A stretch of 9,076 nucleotides of DNA, taken from the NCBI GenBank assembly GCA_047623825.1, contig JBLHOS010000101.1, forward strand, positions 1 through 9,076. The letters are read 5' to 3'. This DNA comes from JBLHOS01 sp047623825. Lineage in GTDB: Bacteria > Pseudomonadota > Alphaproteobacteria > Rhodobacterales > Rhodobacteraceae. Shown here one piece after another: positions 1-5,697 of this stretch (positions are counted from its first letter, which is position 1; every line of letters starts with the position of its first letter). The notes under the pieces are model-generated. The model saw only the letters and a program-made list of their open reading frames with translations. It had not been told where the DNA came from and searched no databases. The position numbers and the translations under genes were made by a program.

Positions 1-428
1 TATGTGCCGGGCTGTGCATTGGGCAGGTAGATGCGTGGCTGCAGGTCGCCGTTGCTGTCGTCGTCAAAGCGCCAGGCAGAGTTTGCTGTGTTGATAAGCA
101 ATGTTGTGTCGCAGTTGCCGACAACGCGGATCTCTAGATCGTAACCATTGGCGCCGTCATAATAGAGTTCAAAGTCGGGGCTCGTGGCGACGTAGCCGGT
201 GGCGTTCGTTTGACGGGCAATGTTGCAATAAGCGACATCAGTGCTTCCGCCAGCAACTACGCTGTAGTGTTGGGGCTGCCAGAACTGTGCGCCTGTCCCC
301 TGAATTGTTGCGGCGGCGTCGTATTCCCAGGCCGGGCAGTTTGCCGAGGCGGCGGAGGCCGCAGTCATTGCGGCGGCTGCGATTGCGAGAGGGGCGATGA
401 CTTTAAGTGCTTTGGATGCGAGTGTCAT
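1..428 (-). CDS. Secreted protein with PPC-like beta-sandwich domain (C-terminus off the window)
   Basis: Reading leftward from an ATG at 428-426 gives 142 uninterrupted codons to the window edge, so the C-terminus is missing. The start is supported by AAGGA at 440-436 with 7-base spacing. The N-terminus is a classic Sec signal peptide: basic n-region (MTLASKALK), an Ala-rich hydrophobic core at about residues 10-24, and likely cleavage after residue 29 in an A-S-A context. The mature part has Cys31, Cys68 and Cys106. Residues about 82-142 (YDLEIRV, CDTTLLI, then a DDDSNGD acidic turn followed by PRIYL and PGT) resemble the bacterial pre-peptidase C-terminal (PPC) domain, in which an acidic turn precedes a last strand and a G-T-Y motif. 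The protein is therefore exported to the periplasm or outside. No catalytic domain is visible and its function is unknown. It is divergent from the TIR gene. Existence of the gene is secure; the PPC assignment is inference. Confidence 0.8.
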   Translation of the reverse strand, partial: MTLASKALKVIAPLAIAAAAMTAASAASANCPAWEYDAAATIQGTGAQFWQPQHYSVVAGGSTDVAYCNIARQTNATGYVATSPDFELYYDGANGYDLEIRVVGNCDTTLLINTANSAWRFDDDSNGDLQPRIYLPNAQPGT

Positions 429-499
429 TGGTGTGTCCTTCGTGAGTGGGTTATGAGTTTGTGTGTCGCTATGTTGATAGCGTTTAAACTACACTAATA

Positions 500-522
500 A
501 TAAGTGTTGTAAAGACACTTAT
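500..522. repeat. 8-bp perfect inverted repeat, operator-like
   Basis: ATAAGTGT (500-507) and ACACTTAT (515-522) are perfect reverse complements separated by 7 bases. The stem is AT-rich and has no T-tract, so it is a poor terminator, and none is needed between divergent genes. It lies about 70-95 bases upstream of the secreted-protein start, where a promoter operator would be expected. The binding protein is unknown. Confidence 0.45.
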
Positions 523-690
523 ATGAAAATCCCCATACTTTCCTCTAAATGTCCCGCAAAACCTTGAGATATAATGATAAGAAAACTGGACCAAGCTAAT
601 GCTTGCTCCGGGTTTACCCTGAATCATTCCTCGTATTTTGATAATTTGGGGAGCACCGTCACTTGCATGACGCAGTCAGAAGGCTAAGAT

Positions 691-716
691 CGACCAATTA
701 CAATTACGTTTGGTCG
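691..716 (+). promoter_or_regulatory. 7-bp inverted repeat overlapping the TIR-WD40 gene's ribosome binding site
   Basis: CGACCAA (691-697) pairs perfectly with TTGGTCG (710-716). The 12-base spacer, plus the last two bases of the left arm, contains AATTAC twice in tandem (696-701, 702-707). The right arm abuts the weak GGCGGA Shine-Dalgarno (716-721) just before the ATG at 724. It could be a DNA operator for a dimeric repressor or, in mRNA, a hairpin limiting ribosome access. Both ideas are inference from position and symmetry. Confidence 0.4.
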
Positions 717-723
717 GCGGAAA

Positions 724-3033
724 ATGGCAGACAAGTTACGCATATTCATATCGTATTCTCATAACGATAGTGCGTGCGCGCATCGGCTATTTGCGTCCCT
801 GCAAGAGGCGGGGCACCGTGTTGCCATCGACACCGAAGGCCTTTTTGATGCCGAACATATAACGCCGCGCCTGCAAGAGATGATCCGCGCTAGCGATGTT
901 GTGCTGATGGTTTTGACACAAAGCTGGCTAAACTCCTTCCCCTGTGCAGAAGAGATGCGGTTTGCCATCCGACACAACAAACGCATTGTGCCTGCGGCAT
1001 TTGAAAACGTCGCAGACGTGTTGCCACCGGAGATCAAGGACATCATCTATGTCCGTTTTTATGGTGAACAGACATATGACGAAAGCTTTGAGCGGTTAGA
1101 TCAGGCAATACGACGTGACATCGATTGGTTGCGCGATCATACGCAATACGGTGAAATGGCCAGCCGTTGGATCACCGGTAACGGGACGGTGCTGCGCGGC
1201 CAAGAATTGCGTGCGATGCGCCAGTGGATAAGCAATCAACCACCGAGCGCCCCTGACCCCACGGAAGTCCACCAAGGTTTTTTGCGGGCGGGCCTGCGCC
1301 GCGCGTCTCGTGACAAGATTATGACAGGTGTTGTCGGGGCAACTTTAGTCATTTCTTTAGGCGTGATCGGATTTTTTGCTGATCGCAACGTGACCCAGCA
1401 GGAATGTCAGACACTGCGTGGGCTGACGTACAATACTTTGCTGATGCAACCTGTTGATGCGATCCTACATATTCTGCCCGCCGCCTCGATGGTGCGATGC
1501 CGTGACCACGATACATGGCTCAACATCACGACGGTCGTGGCGAATGCACAACGTGAACAGCGGCTCAGGGCAGTTGTGACAGTCACCAAGGACCTTATTG
1601 AATTTGTCGACTTCCTAGAGGATCGGATCCATATGGTGATCGGGTCAATCGATGACGAAGCTGAGATTTTCAATCTGCTTACAGGGGAACTGGTCGATCA
1701 GACATTTGCCCTGCCAGAGCTATCTTCGCCCACCATGCTGGAATTCCATGACGGATTGGTTTTGGTCATCGAGAACCGAAAACTGACAGTCTGGGATCCT
1801 ATTGCTGAGATCCGCATAGGTGTGCCCTTGATCATGGATATGCCGATCACATCAGCAGTTTTGTCCCCTGATCATTCCATGCTTGCCATCGCTACAGCCA
1901 ATCGATTGATCCACACCTATCAGGTCGAAAGTGGCGATATGGTCCACTCGCCGCTGGCAATGCAAACCGATATCACCGACATGGCGTTTCGGTCGCAAGA
2001 GCAAGAGCTGATCGTCGCCATCGGGGCACAGATCGTGATTGTCGACATTGACCCCGCCAATTTAGACGAACCTGCAGATTGGATAGTCATTCCCTTTATT
2101 GATGATATCACGGCGCTGGCGGTGTCTGATGATGGTCGGCAGTTCGCTGTCGGGTCGGGCAACTTGATCGGGCTATGGGATGCACAAACAATTGAGCCGC
2201 TGGTCACACCCAAGCCTTTTGACCGGGTCAGCGTCGTCATTAACACAATGATATTTTCCGATGATGGCCACCGTTTGCTGGTTGGGTTCAGTAACAAGCG
2301 TGCAAGGGTCTACAATGGCTGGAACGGACACCTTCAGCTGGACCTTTCAGATCATTTTGGCGGGGTCACATCGGCAAATTTCTCAGGCGATGGTCGCCAT
2401 GTTGTTACCTTGGATGAAACTGGTATGGCCCGCGTCTTTGATGTGGCCACCGGGCAAGAGGCATATTGGACAGACCGGCCCGAAGTCCGCGATGTCATCG
2501 ATGCCTCCGAAGCATCGGCAAATACCTTCGCCTCGACGATCAGCTCACCAAGTGGCGCATACGTTCTGAACCTAGCTGAGGGAAACCTGTTGGTCTTGTC
2601 TCATATGGGTGAGATGACATCCTCCATCTACAATTCCCAACTGCGCCACGGCGAACGCCCGATTTCCAGCATCGCTTTTTCCGCTGATGAACGATTGATC
2701 GTGACCGCCGCAGATGATGGGCAGATCCGCGTTTGGGACGCGCGGACTGGCGGTTTGATTTATCGATTTGATCATTCGCAGGATGGATTTGCTACGGCAC
2801 TTGCGGCTGATTTTTCAACTGATGGATTTCACGTCATCTCTTGGCGCGAAAATGACGATGCCCGGATCTGGAATGTCAATTTGCCTGATGGTGATATGAT
2901 TCAGGCGGCCTGTCGCCGGCTGCCGTTTCACGATGGTGCCCGACTTTTAAGCAGCCGCTTGATCGAAGACGTTTCTGAGGCCAGAAACTCCATGCTCGAC
3001 CCTTGCGAAAGCATTACAATGATGCTCCGCTGA
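724..3033 (+). CDS. TIR domain - transmembrane helix - WD40 propeller receptor-like protein
   Basis: The protein has 769 residues. The TIR domain spans about 4-130: box 1 FISYSHND at 8-15, DTEG at 36-39, and SFPCAEEM at 71-78, where Cys74-x-x-Glu77 aligns with the C-x-x-E of NAD-cleaving TIRs. Glu77 is the likely catalytic residue; Trp is replaced by Pro before the Cys. A linker leads to one hydrophobic helix at about 199-219, preceded by basic RRASRDK. From 281 to 718 about ten degenerate WD40-like blades follow, with strand ends such as LTVWD, IGLWD, ARVFD, IRVWD and ARIWN. A short tail (AACRRL at 728-733, Cys761) matches the tail often seen after such propellers. The start is fixed by the TIR domain beginning at residue 4. 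TIR domains of this kind act in NAD+ depletion or signalling in bacterial defence. An abortive-defence or stress receptor role is inference; no partner effector gene is visible. Confidence 0.85.
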   Translation: MADKLRIFISYSHNDSACAHRLFASLQEAGHRVAIDTEGLFDAEHITPRLQEMIRASDVVLMVLTQSWLNSFPCAEEMRFAIRHNKRIVPAAFENVADVLPPEIKDIIYVRFYGEQTYDESFERLDQAIRRDIDWLRDHTQYGEMASRWITGNGTVLRGQELRAMRQWISNQPPSAPDPTEVHQGFLRAGLRRASRDKIMTGVVGATLVISLGVIGFFADRNVTQQECQTLRGLTYNTLLMQPVDAILHILPAASMVRCRDHDTWLNITTVVANAQREQRLRAVVTVTKDLIEFVDFLEDRIHMVIGSIDDEAEIFNLLTGELVDQTFALPELSSPTMLEFHDGLVLVIENRKLTVWDPIAEIRIGVPLIMDMPITSAVLSPDHSMLAIATANRLIHTYQVESGDMVHSPLAMQTDITDMAFRSQEQELIVAIGAQIVIVDIDPANLDEPADWIVIPFIDDITALAVSDDGRQFAVGSGNLIGLWDAQTIEPLVTPKPFDRVSVVINTMIFSDDGHRLLVGFSNKRARVYNGWNGHLQLDLSDHFGGVTSANFSGDGRHVVTLDETGMARVFDVATGQEAYWTDRPEVRDVIDASEASANTFASTISSPSGAYVLNLAEGNLLVLSHMGEMTSSIYNSQLRHGERPISSIAFSADERLIVTAADDGQIRVWDARTGGLIYRFDHSQDGFATALAADFSTDGFHVISWRENDDARIWNVNLPDGDMIQAACRRLPFHDGARLLSSRLIEDVSEARNSMLDPCESITMMLR

Positions 3034-3069
3034 ACTGGACGTTTTTATCTGCCGTTTCAGGAGCTGTCC

Positions 3070-3875
3070 ATGTCCTACCCTACCGCGTTCTGGCGCGATA
3101 TGAGCACGCGGATTTTTTCGCGCGAAACCACGTCAGATTGGATCGCTGTCCTACCAATTGCGGCGATTGAACAGCATGGCCCACATTTGCCTGTCGGCGT
3201 CGACGCGGTGATCGCCGAAGAGATGGTCAAGCGTTGCGTACAAGCGCGCCCTGACAGCAGTAAGACTGTGTTTCTGCCCCACAAGAGATCTGCAAATCCA
3301 ACGAACACATCGCCTTTCCGGGTACATTGACGCTCGATTGGGATGTGGCTGTTAGGGCCTGGATCCAGATCGGGCAAAGTGTGGCACGCGCAGGCGTCAA
3401 GAAACTGGTCATTATCACCAGCCATGGCGGCAACGTGCCCCCAATGGAGATCGTCGCGCGCGAGTTGCGACAGACTAACGGCATGGCCGTTGTTACGACG
3501 TCTTGGGGCAGGTTGGGGCACGGATCGCAGATCTATGATCGGGGTGAGGGGCCTATGGTGGATATCCATGGCGGGTTGGGCGAAACGTCCCTGATGTTGA
3601 CGCTGCGGCCTGATCTGCTCGACATGACATATGCTGAGGATTTTAAAAGCAGCCAGACTGCGCTGCGCCAAGGCTCCGCAAAGCTGGGTTACCACATGGC
3701 TGACGCCAACATGGCCTGACTTTCAAATGATCTGAACCCAAAAGGAACCGTCGGCAACGCAAGTGCCGGTTCGGCTGATCTGGGTGCGCGGGATGTCGCG
3801 TCACAAGTTGAGGGGTTCTGGTCTTTGATGTCAGATCTTGAGCGGATCACAGCACCTGATGACAGATATTCGTAA
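3070..3875 (+). pseudogene. Creatininase-family amidohydrolase, inactivated by frameshift and nonsense mutation
   Basis: The first frame (3070-3279) encodes a creatininase-family N-terminus with metal ligands Glu34, His36 and Asp45 in IEQHGPHLPVGVD. Near 3277-3282 a one-base loss in a C-rich tract shifts the frame; family-like sequence (QEICKSNEH, FPGTLTLDWD) continues in the next frame from 3282. That frame carries SHGGN and HGGLGETS with the further ligands, then meets a TGA at 3717-3719 in NMA-stop-LSNDLNP, where Trp (TGG) would be expected. Reading through gives a natural end at 3873-3875. The repaired product would be 268 residues, normal for the family (creatininase, formamide hydrolases such as MftE or ArfB-like). 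CAGGAG (3058-3063) precedes the ATG, and the gene starts 36 bases after the TIR gene, so it may be co-transcribed. Two independent lesions make sequencing error alone unlikely. Confidence 0.85.
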
Positions 3876-3905
3876 CCTGAACAAATTCGGAAAGGCTCAA
3901 CCCGA

Positions 3906-4370
3906 TCAGGCCGCTTTTTTCTGGCAAGCACTTGCGCGACAATCCTTCCAAACCGTTTCCCACCCAGTTTGGTAACGCCCATAGCTCGTGATTGCATCAG
4001 TCTCCAACGCGTCAATCTCTGTGTGGGTCAAATTGACCCGGGTCCCAATCGTGGACGGGGTAAAGATCACATCGACCTGAGTTGCATTTTTTGGGTCACG
4101 GCCGACATGCCAATCAAAGGTAAAGCGCTTACCGCGGGACCATTTCGTGATTGTGGCCCAAGGGGTTTTCCGTCCGTCGTGGCGGGTTTCGATGATCTGT
4201 CCGCCCTCATAGGGTTCAATATCTATCGAGCGAGCAGGTCGCCTGTCCCCAGCAGACGTTGAATGGATCTCAGATGGCCACCATGTGTCGATCTGAGTTG
4301 TGAACAAATCAAAGGCTTCGATCGGAGGCAGGGGGACGTCAACGGCTTTTTCGATGGGATCAGTCATCAT
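3906..4370 (-). CDS. SRPBCC / AHSA1-like START-superfamily protein
   Basis: This is a 154-residue protein with the length and layout of Aha1-C-like SRPBCC proteins. It has an N-terminal strand (EKAVDVPLPP) and helix (AFDLFTTQIDTWWP), central strands GGQIIETRHDG, ATITKWSRGKRFTFDWH and QVDVIFTP, and RVNLTH before the long C-terminal helix carrying YQTGWETVW. Such folds form a hydrophobic ligand cavity; the ligand cannot be read from sequence. Its ATG (4370) overlaps the stop of the arsR-type gene by 4 bases (ATGA), so translation is coupled. A second ATG follows directly, so the true start could be one codon later. ArsR-SRPBCC pairs of this kind are common in alphaproteobacteria. The gene converges on the creatininase pseudogene with 30 bases between, and no hairpin terminator was found there. 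Confidence 0.85.
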   Translation of the reverse strand: MMTDPIEKAVDVPLPPIEAFDLFTTQIDTWWPSEIHSTSAGDRRPARSIDIEPYEGGQIIETRHDGRKTPWATITKWSRGKRFTFDWHVGRDPKNATQVDVIFTPSTIGTRVNLTHTEIDALETDAITSYGRYQTGWETVWKDCRASACQKKAA

Positions 4371-4711
4371 TGTTCTCCTTCATGCGCGGCATTTTCTGCG
4401 CGTCGCTTGGCCTCATCGGCAAAGGCAGACAGAGCGTCAGTCCATAAAGTATCTAGATAGTGGCGCATATCGTCGAGCCCATGGGGAGATAGCGAATAGA
4501 GGCGCCGGGTGCCTTCGGGCGTGACCAGCAGTAGGCCTGCATCCGACAAGATCTTTAGATGCTGAGAGACGGCCGGGCGACTGACAGGCAGCCCCTCTGC
4601 CAAACGGCCAACAGGCAACGGGCCGCTCCTTAGCCGCCCGAGGATCGCGCGGCGGGTTGGATCAGCTAGGGCAGCTAGGGCCTCTTCTGCTCTTGAAGAT
4701 TGGTAAGTCAT
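4367..4711 (-). CDS. ArsR-family winged-helix transcriptional repressor
   Basis: The protein has 114 residues. It opens with LADPTRRAIL (15-24), typical of ArsR-type helix 1. The helix-turn-helix lies at about 33-55 with recognition helix VSRPAVSQHLKIL, and the beta-wing at 60-74 contains PEGTRRLYSL. It contains no cysteine, so the ELCVC-type thiol metal site of ArsR/SmtB sensors is absent; the inducer is probably not As, Cd or Pb, and may relate to the ligand of the SRPBCC partner. It is the first gene of a two-gene operon. Only one ATG fits the domain start. No Shine-Dalgarno precedes it, while a TTGACA -35 at 4746-4741 with a weak -10 places the transcript start at or very near the ATG, suggesting a leaderless mRNA. 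Confidence 0.9.
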   Translation of the reverse strand: MTYQSSRAEEALAALADPTRRAILGRLRSGPLPVGRLAEGLPVSRPAVSQHLKILSDAGLLLVTPEGTRRLYSLSPHGLDDMRHYLDTLWTDALSAFADEAKRRAENAAHEGEQ

Positions 4712-4724
4712 GGCTTACCGTAAG
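4702..4724 (-). promoter_or_regulatory. Candidate ArsR-type operator: three GTAAG half-sites over the start codon
   Basis: GGTAAG (4702-4707) is inverted as CTTACC (4714-4719) across a 6-base spacer containing the ATG. CTTAC (4714-4718) is again inverted as GTAAG (4720-4724) across one base. The three half-sites overlap the predicted -10 region, transcript start and start codon of the arsR-type gene, the usual place for an autoregulatory operator. A further GGTAAG lies at 4823-4828 upstream of clpP. Symmetry is seen; function is inferred. Confidence 0.5.
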
Positions 4725-4746
4725 TGAAGGCCAGCTAAAATGTCAA
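4717..4746 (-). promoter_or_regulatory. Candidate sigma-70 promoter of the arsR-SRPBCC operon
   Basis: On the minus strand a perfect TTGACA (4746-4741) is followed after 18 bases by TACGGT (4722-4717), a 3/6 match to the -10 consensus. The expected start, six or seven bases on, falls on the ATG at 4711, giving a leaderless transcript. The strong -35 is the main support. Confidence 0.45.
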
Positions 4747-4785
4747 GCTTTGAGCCGCATAGGGAGCTGCGTTTGATTGCCCGCG

Positions 4786-4816
4786 CGCCCTTGAAGCTCT
4801 TGTGAGGCACTACTAA
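4786..4816 (+). promoter_or_regulatory. Candidate heat-shock (RpoH) promoter of clpP
   Basis: CGCCCTTGAAG (4786-4796) closely matches the alphaproteobacterial and E. coli RpoH -35 element (CNCCCTTGAA). The -10 part is weaker: CACTACTAA (4808-4816) partly fits CCCCATnTA at 12-base spacing. The same TTGAAG could serve sigma-70 with TAAGAC (4814-4819) at 17 bases. clpP is a known RpoH target in many proteobacteria, which supports the reading. Confidence 0.45.
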
Positions 4817-4874
4817 GACTCTGGTAAGCGCAAACCGCTATGACTTTTCTCGGACAACAACAGGCAGGTCCTCG

Positions 4875-5504
4875 ATGAATGATCCATATGACTTTTACAT
4901 GAACAACCTCGTGCCAATGGTGGTCGAACAGACCAGCCGTGGCGAACGTGCTTATGATATTTTCTCACGGCTGCTGAAAGAACGGATCATCTTCCTGTCG
5001 GGGCCGGTCCATGATGGGATGTCGTCGCTGATCGTGGCGCAGCTGCTGCACCTTGAGGCGGAAAACCCGTCCAAAGAGATCAGCATGTATATCAACAGCC
5101 CTGGTGGTGTGGTGACCAGCGGTCTGTCAATCTATGACACGATGCAATACATCAAGCCCAAGGTCTCGACCTTGTGTGTCGGGCAAGCTGCCTCAATGGG
5201 GTCACTGTTGATGACAGCAGGCGAACCTGGGATGCGCTTTTCCCTGCCGAACAGCCGTCTAATGGTACACCAGCCATCGGGTGGTTATCAGGGTCAGGCG
5301 ACAGACATCATGATCCACGCCAAAGAGACCCAAAAGCTGAAGGATCGCCTGAACGCGATCTATGTGACGCATACTGGGCAAACTATGGAAGCGGTCGTGG
5401 ATGCGTTGGAGCGTGACAACTTTATGGATGCTGAGCAGGCCAAAGCCTGGGGTTTGATCGACGAGATTGTTGCAAACCGCACGGTGGACGAACCGAAGAA
5501 GTAG
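4875..5504 (+). CDS. clpP: ATP-dependent Clp protease proteolytic subunit ClpP
   Basis: The protein has 209 residues, the normal length. The serine protease triad is visible: Ser107 in GQAASMGS, His132 in LMVHQPSGG and Asp181 in RDNFMDA. The N-terminal YDIFSRLLKERIIFLSGPV, the INSPGG oxyanion-side loop (74-79) and the GGYQGQATDI handle region are all canonical. ClpP forms a double heptameric barrel in the cytosol and degrades unfolded substrates passed on by ClpX or ClpA. The first residues up to about 13 probably form the self-cleaved propeptide. The start is supported by CAGG (4865-4868) at 6-base spacing. clpX follows after 193 bases, the usual clpP-clpX order. The gene appears intact and functional. 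Confidence 0.98.
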   Translation: MNDPYDFYMNNLVPMVVEQTSRGERAYDIFSRLLKERIIFLSGPVHDGMSSLIVAQLLHLEAENPSKEISMYINSPGGVVTSGLSIYDTMQYIKPKVSTLCVGQAASMGSLLMTAGEPGMRFSLPNSRLMVHQPSGGYQGQATDIMIHAKETQKLKDRLNAIYVTHTGQTMEAVVDALERDNFMDAEQAKAWGLIDEIVANRTVDEPKK

Positions 5505-5513
5505 TTCTGATTA

Positions 5514-5543
5514 GGTGTGGGCCAGGAATGTCCGGCCCGCACC
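5514..5543 (+). terminator. Strong hairpin just after clpP (terminator or attenuator without U-tract)
   Basis: GGTGTGGGCC (5514-5523) pairs with GGCCCGCACC (5534-5543) over ten pairs including one G-U. Inside, GGA (5525-5527) pairs with TCC (5531-5533), leaving a three-base loop and one bulged A. It begins 10 bases after the clpP stop. No T-run follows, so it may stabilise the clpP mRNA 3' end or give partial or Rho-assisted termination before clpX, rather than act as a full intrinsic terminator. Confidence 0.5.
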
Positions 5544-5590
5544 GGGTCCCATTGTTGCTGACAGATCATATGCAGCCTTTAGCGTGCATT

Positions 5591-5620
5591 TTGACATTGT
5601 GGCTGGAAAAGGCCTGTCAT
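5591..5620 (+). promoter_or_regulatory. Candidate promoter for clpX
   Basis: TTGACA (5591-5596) is followed after 18 bases by TGTCAT (5615-5620), a 4/6 match to TATAAT. It lies about 80 bases before clpX and after the hairpin behind clpP, so clpX could be transcribed separately. A small inverted repeat TGTCA/TGACA (5615-5619, 5625-5629) overlaps the -10. Confidence 0.4.
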
Positions 5621-5697
5621 AGGCTGACATGAAATATGCGGTTGCGGTGTTTTTGAATGCCATTGCGAGCGCGACTAAACCGTTGAGGTAGGACGAT

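Larger units (their letters stand above)
429..723. other. Divergent intergenic region, AT-rich
   Basis: This gene-free stretch separates two divergent genes and must carry both promoters. TATAAT occurs at 570-575 and GATAAT at 640-645 on the plus strand, but neither has a convincing -35 hexamer at 16-18 bases, so no promoter is called for the TIR gene. On the minus strand TATTAT and TTTACA occur near 495-513 but not at standard mutual spacing. Two clear inverted repeats (500-522 and 691-716) are listed separately. The only short ORF, an ATG at 524 with 14 codons, lacks a ribosome binding site. Confidence 0.6.

Noticed and set aside
101..497. Two plus-strand open frames rich in Arg or Cys/Gly
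   Set aside because: They oppose the secreted protein gene, which has a signal peptide, a ribosome site and a recognisable fold; the plus frames show biased shadow composition.
524..568. 14-codon ORF upstream of the TIR gene as a leader peptide
   Set aside because: No ribosome binding site, no attenuator structure or repeated regulatory codons.
604..655. TGCTCC/GGAGCA inverted pair
   Set aside because: Only 6 bp with a 40-base gap; expected by chance and not compact enough for a hairpin or operator.
1920..2297. Minus-strand open frame of 125 codons inside the TIR-WD40 gene
   Set aside because: Ser/Ile-rich antisense shadow of the WD40 repeats with no start signal or domain.
3075..3695. Long minus-strand open frame of 206 codons
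   Set aside because: It lies antisense across the creatininase pseudogene, shows no recognisable domain and has proline- and histidine-rich shadow composition.
3327..3719. A separate gene with its own ATG encoding a 130-residue creatininase-like protein
   Set aside because: The same frame carries family sequence upstream of that ATG (from about 3282) and downstream of the TGA (to 3875), so it is an inner piece of one broken gene.
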